The translations under genes and the position numbers were made by a program. The notes beneath the pieces are model-generated. The model saw only the letters and a program-made list of their open reading frames with translations. It had not been told where the DNA came from and did no database searches. Source: Rhodospirillaceae bacterium UBA1479 (GTDB lineage Bacteria; Pseudomonadota; Alphaproteobacteria; Rhodospirillales; Casp-alpha2). From it: 64,000 bases of DNA. This document shows positions 16,085-24,683 of the stretch, one piece after another (positions within the stretch are counted from its first letter, which is position 1; each line of letters begins with the position of its first letter). Location of the stretch: assembly GCA_002325375.1 (NCBI GenBank), contig DCRZ01000003.1, forward strand, positions 124,001 to 188,000, read 5' to 3'.

Positions 16085-18403
16085 ATGGGCGATATCACAC
16101 AAGCACTGAGAGCGGCGCAAAGCGGCCTGCTGGCGAACCAGACGGCGCTCAACATCGTTTCCCAAAACGTCGCCAACGTGAATACCCCGGGGTATTCACG
16201 AAAAATCATCCAACAGCAATCGGTGGTGCTGGCCGGTCAGGGTGCGGGGGTGTCGATCGCCGACTTTACCCGCGTCGTCGACAGCGGCCTGCTCAAGTCG
16301 ATCCGCCAAGAATTGGGTGAACTGAACAATGTCTCGGTTCAGGAAGGATATTTCCAACGCCTACAGGAAACGTTCGGCACACCGGGAGACAACACTTCCA
16401 TCTCGCACATTCTGGAAGAATTCAAGGAAGCGGCGGAACTGCTCGCCGTGTCTCCGGACCGTATCCTTGAGCAGAGCGAACTGGTTCGCCAGGCCCAGGC
16501 AGCGGTCGAGAAACTCGCCAGCATGAGCCGCACGATCCAGGACCTGCGTCTCCAGGCAGACCAACAGATCGCCGCCGTCGTCTCCGAGATGAATCAATTG
16601 ACGGCCGACATCGATCAGCTCAACGACGACATCATCCGCTTTGGTTCGACCGGCAACGACACCACGGACCTTGAAGATCAGCGCGACAACAAGATCGACC
16701 GTCTTTCCGAATTGGTTGATATTCGTTTCTTCTCGCGCAACGATGGCGACGTCGTCGTGTTCACGTCCTCAGGCCTGACGCTTGTCGATACCATTCCGCC
16801 GACCATCACCCACGAGTCAGCGGCCGCCATGAGTTCGACCTCGACGGTCGCCAGCGGCCAGATTGACGGCATCTATGTCGGCGAACGGCTTGCCATCAAC
16901 GACCTGACGACCCAGGCCCGTGGCGGTCAGCTGGCCGGTCTGCTCGAGATGCGCGACGACGTTCTGCCGAACCTGCAGTCGCAGCTTGACGAATTGGCGG
17001 CCCAATTGCGCGACCAGATCAACCTGGTCCACAACCGCGGCACGCCGTACCCCGGCCACCAGGAACTGACCGGTCAGCGTATTTTTGCCCTGCCCCAGGA
17101 ACAGACGATTTCTCTGAGCGGGACAGACGACGTTGCGATTGTGTTGATGGACGCCGACGGCGCCCAGACAATTTCGATCCGACTGTCCGAAATCCTGAGC
17201 GGCACCGGAAACGGCCAAACCTTCGGCGACGGTACCGACGACAGCGGCGGCATCACCATCACGGAGATGGCCGCACGGCTTGAAGATTTCTTCCAGCTGA
17301 ACGGCGCCCCCTCCGCATCGGTGACACTGAACGATCAGAGTCAGCTGTCGATCAACCTCAACAACACGGCGCTCGGCTTCGGCTTCCGTGACGAAACCGG
17401 TTCGGCGGACGGCAGCGACTTCGAAGATGCCTCGATCCAGTTCGACAAGGACGGCGACGGAACCGTCGACGAAACCATTTCCGGGTTCTCCAGCTTCTTC
17501 GGCCTGAACAACCTGTTCGTCGATGGCCTGGCGGAAAACATCTACGATTCAAACGTGCTCAGCTCCAGCTTCGTGAGCACCTCCGCGGTCCTCAGCTTCC
17601 GCGATGCGAACACCCCGGATACGGGGTCGGGTCCCGAATATCTGGGACAGGTGGTCATTCCGGCGGGGGCGACCCTGCAGCAGATCGCCGACCTGATCAA
17701 CAACGGCGGCACGGACACATCCGGGATGTTCTATCCCGTCGGCGCGCCCGTCGCCGGAACCAGTTTTCCGGCGGTCGAAAACATCACGGCCTCCGTGATT
17801 CCGGATGGCTCGGGCTTCCGGCTGCGCATCGCCCATGACGACGGCAGATCCTTCACCATTACGCATTCCGCCTCGCCCGGCGGCGCCCCGGCGACTGCCG
17901 GCACGACGCTGCTCAGCGAACTGGGCATGAAGGAAGCCGATGTTCGGGTATCGTCCGCGATTTCCGTACGGGAGGATATCATCTCCGCCCCCAGTCTTGT
18001 TTCCTCCGGGCGCCTGGAGTTTGATTCAACGAAGGGTCAGGCTGGCGAATATCTGACATCTCCCGGCAGCAATGGCGTCGCCCAGGAACTGTCCGCGATG
18101 TTGTCCAACTCCAACTCATTCGCAGTTTCGGGCGGCCTGCCGTCGTTGAACGTCAGCTTTTCCGAGTATGCCTCGTCGATCATCGCACGCAGCTCGTCGC
18201 TTGCCGACACCAACGATCGCCAGATCAGCAGCCAGCGCACCTTGACCGAAAGCCTGCAGTTCAAATCCGACAGTATTCGGGGCGTCAATCTGGACGAGGA
18301 ACTGGCGGACCTGATCGTCTTTGAACAGGCATTCTCGGCAGCAGCGCGCGTGATTTCCGTCATCCAGGAAATGATTGATCGCCTGGAACAGGCCGTGGCC
18401 TAG
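16085..18403 (+). CDS. flgK: FlgK, hook-filament junction protein 1
   Basis: FlgK forms the first ring of the hook-filament junction. The 772-residue protein has the N-terminal ANQTALNIVSQNVANVNTPGYSRK and long coiled helices of domain D1 (residues 60-200). The central region is large and variable (residues 330-650), and the C-terminal SLDEELADLIVFEQAF-type end is present as GVNLDEELADLIVFEQAFSAAARVI. It is longer than enteric FlgK (about 550 residues). It lies between flgN and flgL, 11 bp before flgL. Confidence 0.95.
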   Translation: MGDITQALRAAQSGLLANQTALNIVSQNVANVNTPGYSRKIIQQQSVVLAGQGAGVSIADFTRVVDSGLLKSIRQELGELNNVSVQEGYFQRLQETFGTPGDNTSISHILEEFKEAAELLAVSPDRILEQSELVRQAQAAVEKLASMSRTIQDLRLQADQQIAAVVSEMNQLTADIDQLNDDIIRFGSTGNDTTDLEDQRDNKIDRLSELVDIRFFSRNDGDVVVFTSSGLTLVDTIPPTITHESAAAMSSTSTVASGQIDGIYVGERLAINDLTTQARGGQLAGLLEMRDDVLPNLQSQLDELAAQLRDQINLVHNRGTPYPGHQELTGQRIFALPQEQTISLSGTDDVAIVLMDADGAQTISIRLSEILSGTGNGQTFGDGTDDSGGITITEMAARLEDFFQLNGAPSASVTLNDQSQLSINLNNTALGFGFRDETGSADGSDFEDASIQFDKDGDGTVDETISGFSSFFGLNNLFVDGLAENIYDSNVLSSSFVSTSAVLSFRDANTPDTGSGPEYLGQVVIPAGATLQQIADLINNGGTDTSGMFYPVGAPVAGTSFPAVENITASVIPDGSGFRLRIAHDDGRSFTITHSASPGGAPATAGTTLLSELGMKEADVRVSSAISVREDIISAPSLVSSGRLEFDSTKGQAGEYLTSPGSNGVAQELSAMLSNSNSFAVSGGLPSLNVSFSEYASSIIARSSSLADTNDRQISSQRTLTESLQFKSDSIRGVNLDEELADLIVFEQAFSAAARVISVIQEMIDRLEQAVA

Positions 18404-18414
18404 GGGATTAGACG

Positions 18415-20832
18415 ATGACCAGAATCAGCAGCTCCGCCTCCAACACCATTCTGATTAGTCGTTTCCTGCAAACGCAGAGGACGTTGCAGGATCTGGAAAC
18501 GCAGGTCGGCACGGAAAAGCGCACCCAGACCTACAGCGGTCTCGCCCTGTCGTCCCAGCGTCTGCTTAACATCGAAAACGCCAAATCCAGCCTGGAGCGT
18601 TTCAATTCAAACAACGACCAAGCCCAACTTCGTCTCGACATTCAGACAACGGCCCTCACCGGGATTCGCGGCGCAATTTCCGATTTCCGGGAACTTCTAC
18701 TGGGCTTTTCCAATGGCGACCTGACCGACCCGGAGCGGATCGAGCAGATCCAGGCCGATGCCTTTCGTTCACTGAAGGACATTCAGAACTACCTGAACAC
18801 CGAGGCTGACGGCCGCTATGTCTTCGGCGGCGGCACGGTTCGCACGGAACCGGTCAGTTTTGGTTTATCGACGGTATCCGCGTTCCAATCGATCTACGAC
18901 GGTGCACGCGTCACTTATCCGACGACGCGCGAAGCGCATCTGGAAAAATTTTCCATCAGCCGCAGCAACGTGGACCTGAACCCGGCCCATCTGACATTCG
19001 AGCAAACCGATGCAGGTACGGGCAAAAGCCGCATCAACACCACCGCATCCAGCGGCCAGTTCCAGAACATCGCCGCCGGCACGACGATCACGATATCCGG
19101 CACGGTCGGCGGGGTGAACGACGGCGTCTATACGGTCGACAGCGTGGACCCCAACGGGCTGTGGATCGACGTGCGGACGGAGCAACTGACGGATGAAGGC
19201 ACCGCCCTCGTGCCGATCTTCGCGGAGTTCTCATACCCCGATCCCGAAGATCCCCGGCAGATGACGAGCATCACCACCGACGTCACCTTCGATCGCCGTA
19301 CCAATACCATCACGGCCATCAACGCCGATGCCCTGGAAGCCATTCCGGAAGGGTCTATGGTCACCATATCGGGCACGACCAACAACAACGGCTCGTTCAC
19401 GGTCGCCAGCAACGACGGCACGGACATGGTGGTCGAAAGCAAACGCCTCGTTTCCGATGGCGGCACCAACAGCACCCTCGAAGTCTTGGGCGGCGGCAAC
19501 CCGCTGACGTTCTCCGTCGGCACTGGCCCCAACGGTGAAGACCAGATCATCACCAACACAGCCACTTTCGGGACCCTGGAAGCGGGCCAACGCATCAAGA
19601 TCAACAACACCAACACGGAAAACGACGGCAAGATATTCACGGTCCAAAGCGTTGCCGACGACGGAGCAAACGTGACGCTCACCTTGGCGTCGGATGAAAG
19701 CCTGGATGACACAGTCCCGACCGTCACGACGGGTGTGGTCGCGCTGAATGCCCTGCCGTTCTCCTTCAACGCGGCGGAACGGAACTTCTACTTCGACGCG
19801 GGCGCCGCCGGCGCCGACGAGGTTGTTTTCACGGATGGCGGTGCGGGCCAGGACACGATCGCCCTCACCGGCGCGACCTTCACCGACGCCAAGGGAAACC
19901 TGTTGCCGGCCGGCACGCGGATCACCGTCAGTGGCGGCACCGGCAACGACGGCACCTACACGATCGAATCTATTTCCACCGACGGCACGACCGCGACCCT
20001 GGTCGCCACCGACAACCTTGCCGGCGGCACCGCGACCGAAACGGCGGCCGTTCTGGCCGGAACCGGGTCCATTACCTACACCGACAACGATCCCGCCGCG
20101 GACAGCATCACCCTGGGCGGCGGTTATTTCCGTGACCCCGACGGCAACAATCTGCCGGCCGGCACCCGAATCACTTTCGCCGGCACCACCGGCGGCCTGA
20201 ACGATAATACGTACACGATCGCCTCGGTCTCCGCAGACGGCCTGACGGCAACGCTGATTCCGACAGATGCGGTCGATGACACCACCCCGACGCAAACCGC
20301 CGGCACGATCAGCGTTGGCGGCACGGTCGGCACCATCTCGGCGACCAGCTATTACAAGGGCGACACCTCGACCCAGACCCACCGCGTCAGCGAGTCGCGG
20401 TCGTTCGAATTCGACATCACGGGGATCGACCCGGCGTTTGAAAAAGCGATCCGCGGCATGTTCCTCATCCTGCAGGGTGAAACCGGCACCGAGGGCGGCC
20501 TCGACCGAAACCAGAACCGGATCAGCGAAGCGCTGTATCTACTCGACGATGCCCTGGACCGGACGAACAATCAGCCCCCCCCGTTCGGGGCGGAGTTGGA
20601 CAGCAACATCGAGGAAATGGAAATCATCCTCGGTTATCGAGCCGTGCTGCTGAGCGATGTGAAGAAATCAAACGAGACGATTATCTCTTCATTCCAAACC
20701 AGCGTCTCGTCGATAGAAGATATCGACCCTCTTGAAGCGATCACCAAGCTACTGGATACTCAGCGCACCCTGGAGGCCTCCTATCAGACCTTCGCCCGTG
20801 TCCGCCAGCTCAGCTTGTCGAACTTCCTGTAA
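18415..20832 (+). CDS. flgL: FlgL, hook-filament junction protein 3, greatly enlarged
   Basis: FlgL forms the second junction ring to which the filament attaches. The flagellin-like D0/D1 N-terminus (residues 1-150: QTQRTLQDLETQVGTEKRTQTYSGLALSSQRLLNIENAK) and C-terminus (residues 660-805, ending TLEASYQTFARVRQLSLSNFL) are normal. The protein is 805 residues, against 300-400 in most species. The extra 450 or so residues carry five copies of a beta-rich module with the pattern GT-ITISGT-NDGTYTI-SIS-DG-TATL. It is the last gene of the flgI unit; no terminator is obvious after it. Confidence 0.92.
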   Translation: MTRISSSASNTILISRFLQTQRTLQDLETQVGTEKRTQTYSGLALSSQRLLNIENAKSSLERFNSNNDQAQLRLDIQTTALTGIRGAISDFRELLLGFSNGDLTDPERIEQIQADAFRSLKDIQNYLNTEADGRYVFGGGTVRTEPVSFGLSTVSAFQSIYDGARVTYPTTREAHLEKFSISRSNVDLNPAHLTFEQTDAGTGKSRINTTASSGQFQNIAAGTTITISGTVGGVNDGVYTVDSVDPNGLWIDVRTEQLTDEGTALVPIFAEFSYPDPEDPRQMTSITTDVTFDRRTNTITAINADALEAIPEGSMVTISGTTNNNGSFTVASNDGTDMVVESKRLVSDGGTNSTLEVLGGGNPLTFSVGTGPNGEDQIITNTATFGTLEAGQRIKINNTNTENDGKIFTVQSVADDGANVTLTLASDESLDDTVPTVTTGVVALNALPFSFNAAERNFYFDAGAAGADEVVFTDGGAGQDTIALTGATFTDAKGNLLPAGTRITVSGGTGNDGTYTIESISTDGTTATLVATDNLAGGTATETAAVLAGTGSITYTDNDPAADSITLGGGYFRDPDGNNLPAGTRITFAGTTGGLNDNTYTIASVSADGLTATLIPTDAVDDTTPTQTAGTISVGGTVGTISATSYYKGDTSTQTHRVSESRSFEFDITGIDPAFEKAIRGMFLILQGETGTEGGLDRNQNRISEALYLLDDALDRTNNQPPPFGAELDSNIEEMEIILGYRAVLLSDVKKSNETIISSFQTSVSSIEDIDPLEAITKLLDTQRTLEASYQTFARVRQLSLSNFL
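19066..20280 (+). repeat. Five degenerate beta-module repeats inside flgL
   Basis: Repeat units start near 19066, 19338, 19573, 19901 and 20149, each about 40 codons. The last two share LPAGTRIT at their start and NDGTYTI or NDNTYTI in the middle. One further copy each occurs in flgE1 (about 13092-13230) and flgE2 (about 63767-63900). The module looks like an Ig- or filamin-like strand set, but the fold is not assigned. Confidence 0.75.
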
Positions 20833-21015
20833 TCTTCCCGCATTGACCGCCGTCACATCCGTATATTTTTCTGTGGGTTAGGGTGTTATGCCATCCGACC
20901 AGTTGCGCGCGACGTTAATCTTATGACAACTTAATTTGTCGATGATCGGGTGCTAAATTTATCGGTGAGCGCATGCTAAGATGCGGTGTTGTTAATTTGG
21001 GAATGCATTCAACAA

Positions 21016-21510
21016 ATGCCTCCATACGAGAATCAGGTCAAAAAATACGAACGTCGTCCGACCGTCGGGAACCCGGCGCAGACGGAAGCCTGGGCCCTTA
21101 TTGAAGCGGCCAAGCGAATGGCCGTCTCGATTGCCTATGACGCCGGCGACGCCAAAGCCACCAAGGATGCGCGCAAGGCGTCACTACGCCTGAATTGGCG
21201 TTTATGGACGATTTTCCAGTCTGAATTGACGACCGAGCGGTCCGATGTGCCCGACGAAATCCGGATCAACATGCTGACGCTCTGCAAGTTTGTCGACAAG
21301 CATACGGTCGGCGCCTTGGTGAACCCGACACCGGAGGCCCTCACCGTCTTGATCGATATTAATCGCAATATCGCCGCCGGTTTGGCGCAAATTCCAGAAG
21401 AAGCCGACCAGGCCGAGGGGCAGCCTTCTACCCCATCCAAAGGCTCGGCCGATGCGGCGCCTGCGCCCGACGGACCGCCGGAACGTCTGAACATCGATAC
21501 GGAAATTTGA
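21016..21510 (+). CDS. flaF: FlaF, flagellin biosynthesis regulator
   Basis: FlaF acts opposite FlbT in controlling flagellin translation and secretion in alphaproteobacteria. I place the start at 21016 (MPPYENQVKKYERR, 165 residues); the frame runs further upstream without a good ribosome-binding site. Conserved parts are TEAWALIEAAKRMAVS, ARKASLRLNWRLWTIFQSEL and the C-terminal half around ALTVLIDINRNIAAGL. A proline/alanine-rich tail of about 35 residues follows the FlaF domain. It lies 183 bp after flgL; its partner flbT is 13 kb away next to the flagellins. Confidence 0.88.
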   Translation: MPPYENQVKKYERRPTVGNPAQTEAWALIEAAKRMAVSIAYDAGDAKATKDARKASLRLNWRLWTIFQSELTTERSDVPDEIRINMLTLCKFVDKHTVGALVNPTPEALTVLIDINRNIAAGLAQIPEEADQAEGQPSTPSKGSADAAPAPDGPPERLNIDTEI

Positions 21511-21611
21511 TGCCGCGGGCGGCCCGGTCACATCCCGCATCGCAGCCGTCAGCTTGACATACCCACGCCCGGACATCCACTTCTCGGCCTCACCGATAAG
21601 CACCCCCCATC

Positions 21612-23558
21612 ATGATGAACAAAGACGAAAATACTAAGGATTTCTACGACGGCGTCAGGGACGCGTGCCGCCTGATTTTGAACCGCCAGACCCAGGAAGG
21701 CCTGGACGCAATCGATGAATTGCAGCGCCAGCGCCCTGAGGCGGCGGAAGTCTCTTACCTCATGGGGCTTGCCGCCATAACGATGGACGAATACGGCAAG
21801 GCTCTGGTCATGATTGAAGAGGCTCATGACCAGGATCCCGAATGCTACGAGTATTCCGAGGTCCTGGCCAATTTACATGTGCGCGTCGGCAACCTGAACG
21901 AAGGTGTGTATTTCGCCAAACTATCGACGACCCTGGAACCGCACCCTTACGTATTCGACCTAATTCCCGCCGATATGACGAATTTCTTCGTTTCCCTGGA
22001 GCAGGCCGCAGTCCCACGCCATTACATCTACGGCTACGTCAAACTGTGCAAAAGCGAATTCGAAATCGCGATCCGTGAGTTCAATCGCCATCTCGCGCTC
22101 GACCCCCTGTCGATGGAAGCCCACCGGGATATCAGCGCCGCCTATCTGGCGATTGGCCAGTACGAGCATGCGATCTTCCACATCCAAAAAGCAGTTGAGC
22201 TTGCTCCGGACGATACCTCATGCCATTTCCGTGCCGGCCAGGTGAGCAAACGGATTGGCGCCCACGATCCCGCCCTCTACCATTTTCGTAAAGTCCTCGC
22301 GGACGAGGACGACTCCCTGGAAAGGGCCGCGGCAAGCTACGCCCTCGCACAAGGCCTGCCTAATTTGGATAAGGCCGCTTTGGCGGAGATGAAGGCCGGT
22401 CTCGACCGGATGGTATCGGATGTCGACGCTCTTCCCGAAGAAGCCCAGCCGATCGCGACGCGAAAAGACCGCATCCACATCTGCTATGTGGTTAACAATT
22501 CCTGGCATTACGATGTCGCCTCGCACCTTGAACCTATTCTGCAAACCCATGACCGCAATAAATTCGAGGTTTATCTGTATCAACAGAACCAAGGCAGAAG
22601 CGCGTTCATCCAGCAGCTGAACAACGCGGCCGACCTTGAACGAAAGCTTTGGGAAGTCGATAACGAAATGGCGTCGATTCTTGTCGGCGGTGACGAGATC
22701 GATGTTCTGGTCAATATGTGCAGCCCTGAACTGGACAGCCGAGCGACCTTGTTCGCCATGACGCCCACGGCGATTCAGGTCGGCTTCCACGGTGCCAATT
22801 TCGGATTGGGCGCACCCGGCATCACGCATGTAGTTACCGACCCTTCTAGCGAAGAAGCGATGCGCGCCCAGCTTGGTGAAGGACAGTCTTTGATCACCCT
22901 GCCGCCCGGCTTGTGGACCATGAAGCCGTCCTACATGCTGCCCGACCCGACGGAATCACCGGCGGCGAAAAACGGATTTGTCACTTTCGGCGCCCATTGC
23001 GTGCCCGAAGAGCTGACGGAATCCACTGTAAAACTGTTCGCTGACGTGCTGAGACGGACCCCGAACAGCCGTCTGTTGCTGGGGGCCGCCGGTAACTGCG
23101 ACACCTATCCGGGCCGCCGCTTCAACGATCTTCTGAACGATGCGGAATTGGCCGCCCGTGTCTCCGTGTGGCCCGACGAGGGCGTCGGTGAAAAGTGGAT
23201 TCCCAACCCGAATTACTGGCGGGATATCGACATTTTCCTGGCTCCAGGTCCGCTGACGGCGCCCTTGCGGGCAGCCGACGCATTGTGGATGGGAATTCCA
23301 GTGATCGCGCTTACCGGAACGATGCCTGCGGAATGCATGGCAACCAGCATCCTCGCGTCGGCCGCGAAAATGCAATGGGCAAACAAGGATCCAGAGACTT
23401 GGGTCAACACGGCCACTGAGATCGCCTCGGCCCCGGACGCACTGGCCAACCTGCGCGCGTCCTTGCGCGACGATCTACGCACTAGCGCATTATTCAATCC
23501 GCTTGCCCAGGTGCGCGCGCTGGAAACTCTCTTCACGGAACTGGTCGACGCGCGCTGA
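21612..23558 (+). CDS. TPR protein with OGT-like (GT41) glycosyltransferase domain
   Basis: This 648-residue cytoplasmic protein has tetratricopeptide repeats at about residues 10-250 (for example AEVSYLMGLAAITMDEYGKALVMIEEA and AIREFNRHLALDPLSMEAHRDISAAYLAIGQYEHAIFHIQKAVELAP). A C-terminal half resembles SPINDLY/O-GlcNAc transferase: RIHICYVVNNSWHYDVASHLEPIL, GFVTFGAHCVPEELTESTVKLFADVLRRTPNSRLLL, and WRDIDIFLAPGPLTAPLRAADALWMGIPVIAL. These match the GT41 N-lobe, nucleotide-binding region and acceptor-site loop. Given its place between flaF and maf, it is probably a flagellin or flagellar-protein glycosyltransferase. The donor sugar is not evident. Confidence 0.75.
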   Translation: MMNKDENTKDFYDGVRDACRLILNRQTQEGLDAIDELQRQRPEAAEVSYLMGLAAITMDEYGKALVMIEEAHDQDPECYEYSEVLANLHVRVGNLNEGVYFAKLSTTLEPHPYVFDLIPADMTNFFVSLEQAAVPRHYIYGYVKLCKSEFEIAIREFNRHLALDPLSMEAHRDISAAYLAIGQYEHAIFHIQKAVELAPDDTSCHFRAGQVSKRIGAHDPALYHFRKVLADEDDSLERAAASYALAQGLPNLDKAALAEMKAGLDRMVSDVDALPEEAQPIATRKDRIHICYVVNNSWHYDVASHLEPILQTHDRNKFEVYLYQQNQGRSAFIQQLNNAADLERKLWEVDNEMASILVGGDEIDVLVNMCSPELDSRATLFAMTPTAIQVGFHGANFGLGAPGITHVVTDPSSEEAMRAQLGEGQSLITLPPGLWTMKPSYMLPDPTESPAAKNGFVTFGAHCVPEELTESTVKLFADVLRRTPNSRLLLGAAGNCDTYPGRRFNDLLNDAELAARVSVWPDEGVGEKWIPNPNYWRDIDIFLAPGPLTAPLRAADALWMGIPVIALTGTMPAECMATSILASAAKMQWANKDPETWVNTATEIASAPDALANLRASLRDDLRTSALFNPLAQVRALETLFTELVDAR

Positions 23559-23663
23559 TCGCCCTGCCCTTCAATCGGGCACCGGGATAATCAACACGAT
23601 ACGCGAACGGCGCACTGAAGACAGATAGGCGTTCCCGTCGAGACCATCGACGGGGCCGTATGA

Positions 23664-24485
23664 TCAGGAAATGATGTTGACTGCGGACCCCGGCGGCGGG
23701 GTCATGGGTTTGAGGCTGTTTGCGAGAGCGTCGCTCAGGCCGGAACTGATTTCAAACGAAATGGAAATCGCCCGCAACAAGTTACCAAGGTCTGCCTCGG
23801 CGGAAGCGATCTCATCTTCGCGCCTGGCCTTTTCCTCGGACGTCAGCTCGATCAACTCCGCTTCTACATTGGCAAACTTCGATTGAATTTGTTGTTCAAC
23901 GCCCAGCGTCGTGCTTGCCGTCTGCTGGGATACCGTGATCGCGACGCTGATTTCCGTCTGCAACGCGGTCAAGGCATCGGAAACGGCGGCATTGTCCGTC
24001 AACGCCCCCTCGGTCACTTCCAGAGCCCGGATTGATGCGACGTCTTCCTTCAGACGCTTGATGACCTGGGCATCGTTGATGTCCGGATGCGAAAAAACGT
24101 AAAGGCGCTCGATCTTATCGGCGACGATGTCGCGCTGCGCCTGGAACGCGGCGACCTCGTCCGCATCCACGTTCGCATCCGCATTGAAGGTCTGGAACAG
24201 GGTGGAGACTTCGTCGAAAATGGTTTCCAAGGCCCCCGCATTGTTCAAATTTCCTTGGCGGAAATCCTGCAAAGCCGGCAGGGAATCCAGCAAAACCTGC
24301 TGGCGCTCGGACAAATCGGTGATCCGCCGCTCAAGCGTCGACGACGTCGTGGAGATGTCGCCAATCTTTTCGTTGTGACGACCGATCAGCGCGTTTTGCA
24401 GCAGGTTGAACTGCAATTCGAAACCCGACCGTTGATTGCGCAACGCCGTGTTGGCGAGAGTATATGCAAACGGTGGCAATTCCAT
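23664..24485 (-). CDS. Helical hypothetical protein (273 residues) in the flagellin-modification region
   Basis: I do not recognise a family. The product is largely alpha-helical with no signal peptide or membrane segment. It has long amphipathic stretches (residues 10-80, 105-160 and 185-255) rich in Glu, Asp, Leu and Ala, and a short hydrophobic C-terminus (SAVNIIS). The first 70 residues (FAYTLANTALRNQRSGFELQFNLLQNALIGR) look like a coiled-coil start, loosely reminiscent of axial or chaperone proteins. It is convergent with the OGT-like gene and divergent from the 815-residue gene. Codon use resembles the neighbours. Confidence 0.65.
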   Translation of the reverse strand: MELPPFAYTLANTALRNQRSGFELQFNLLQNALIGRHNEKIGDISTTSSTLERRITDLSERQQVLLDSLPALQDFRQGNLNNAGALETIFDEVSTLFQTFNADANVDADEVAAFQAQRDIVADKIERLYVFSHPDINDAQVIKRLKEDVASIRALEVTEGALTDNAAVSDALTALQTEISVAITVSQQTASTTLGVEQQIQSKFANVEAELIELTSEEKARREDEIASAEADLGNLLRAISISFEISSGLSDALANSLKPMTPPPGSAVNIIS

Positions 24486-24683
24486 TTTGCGTCTACTTTC
24501 AATGCGGGGAGATCATCTCCCGAAGCCAAACTCAGAATCCTCACTAGGCAAAAATTGCCGAGTAAAATCCATGACTTAGAATATACCACAAACATGCAAA
24601 TTACGCGACATCGATTCGGCGTCGCGCTTCTGCGGGAGAAATCGAGGTCGCGCCCATTCAGGGTTCAGAGTAGGATTGATGGC

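Noticed and set aside
24087..24683. N-terminal extension of the 815-residue protein
   Set aside because: It would overlap the minus-strand helical gene by about 400 bp and has antisense-like composition; ATG 24684 is a better start.
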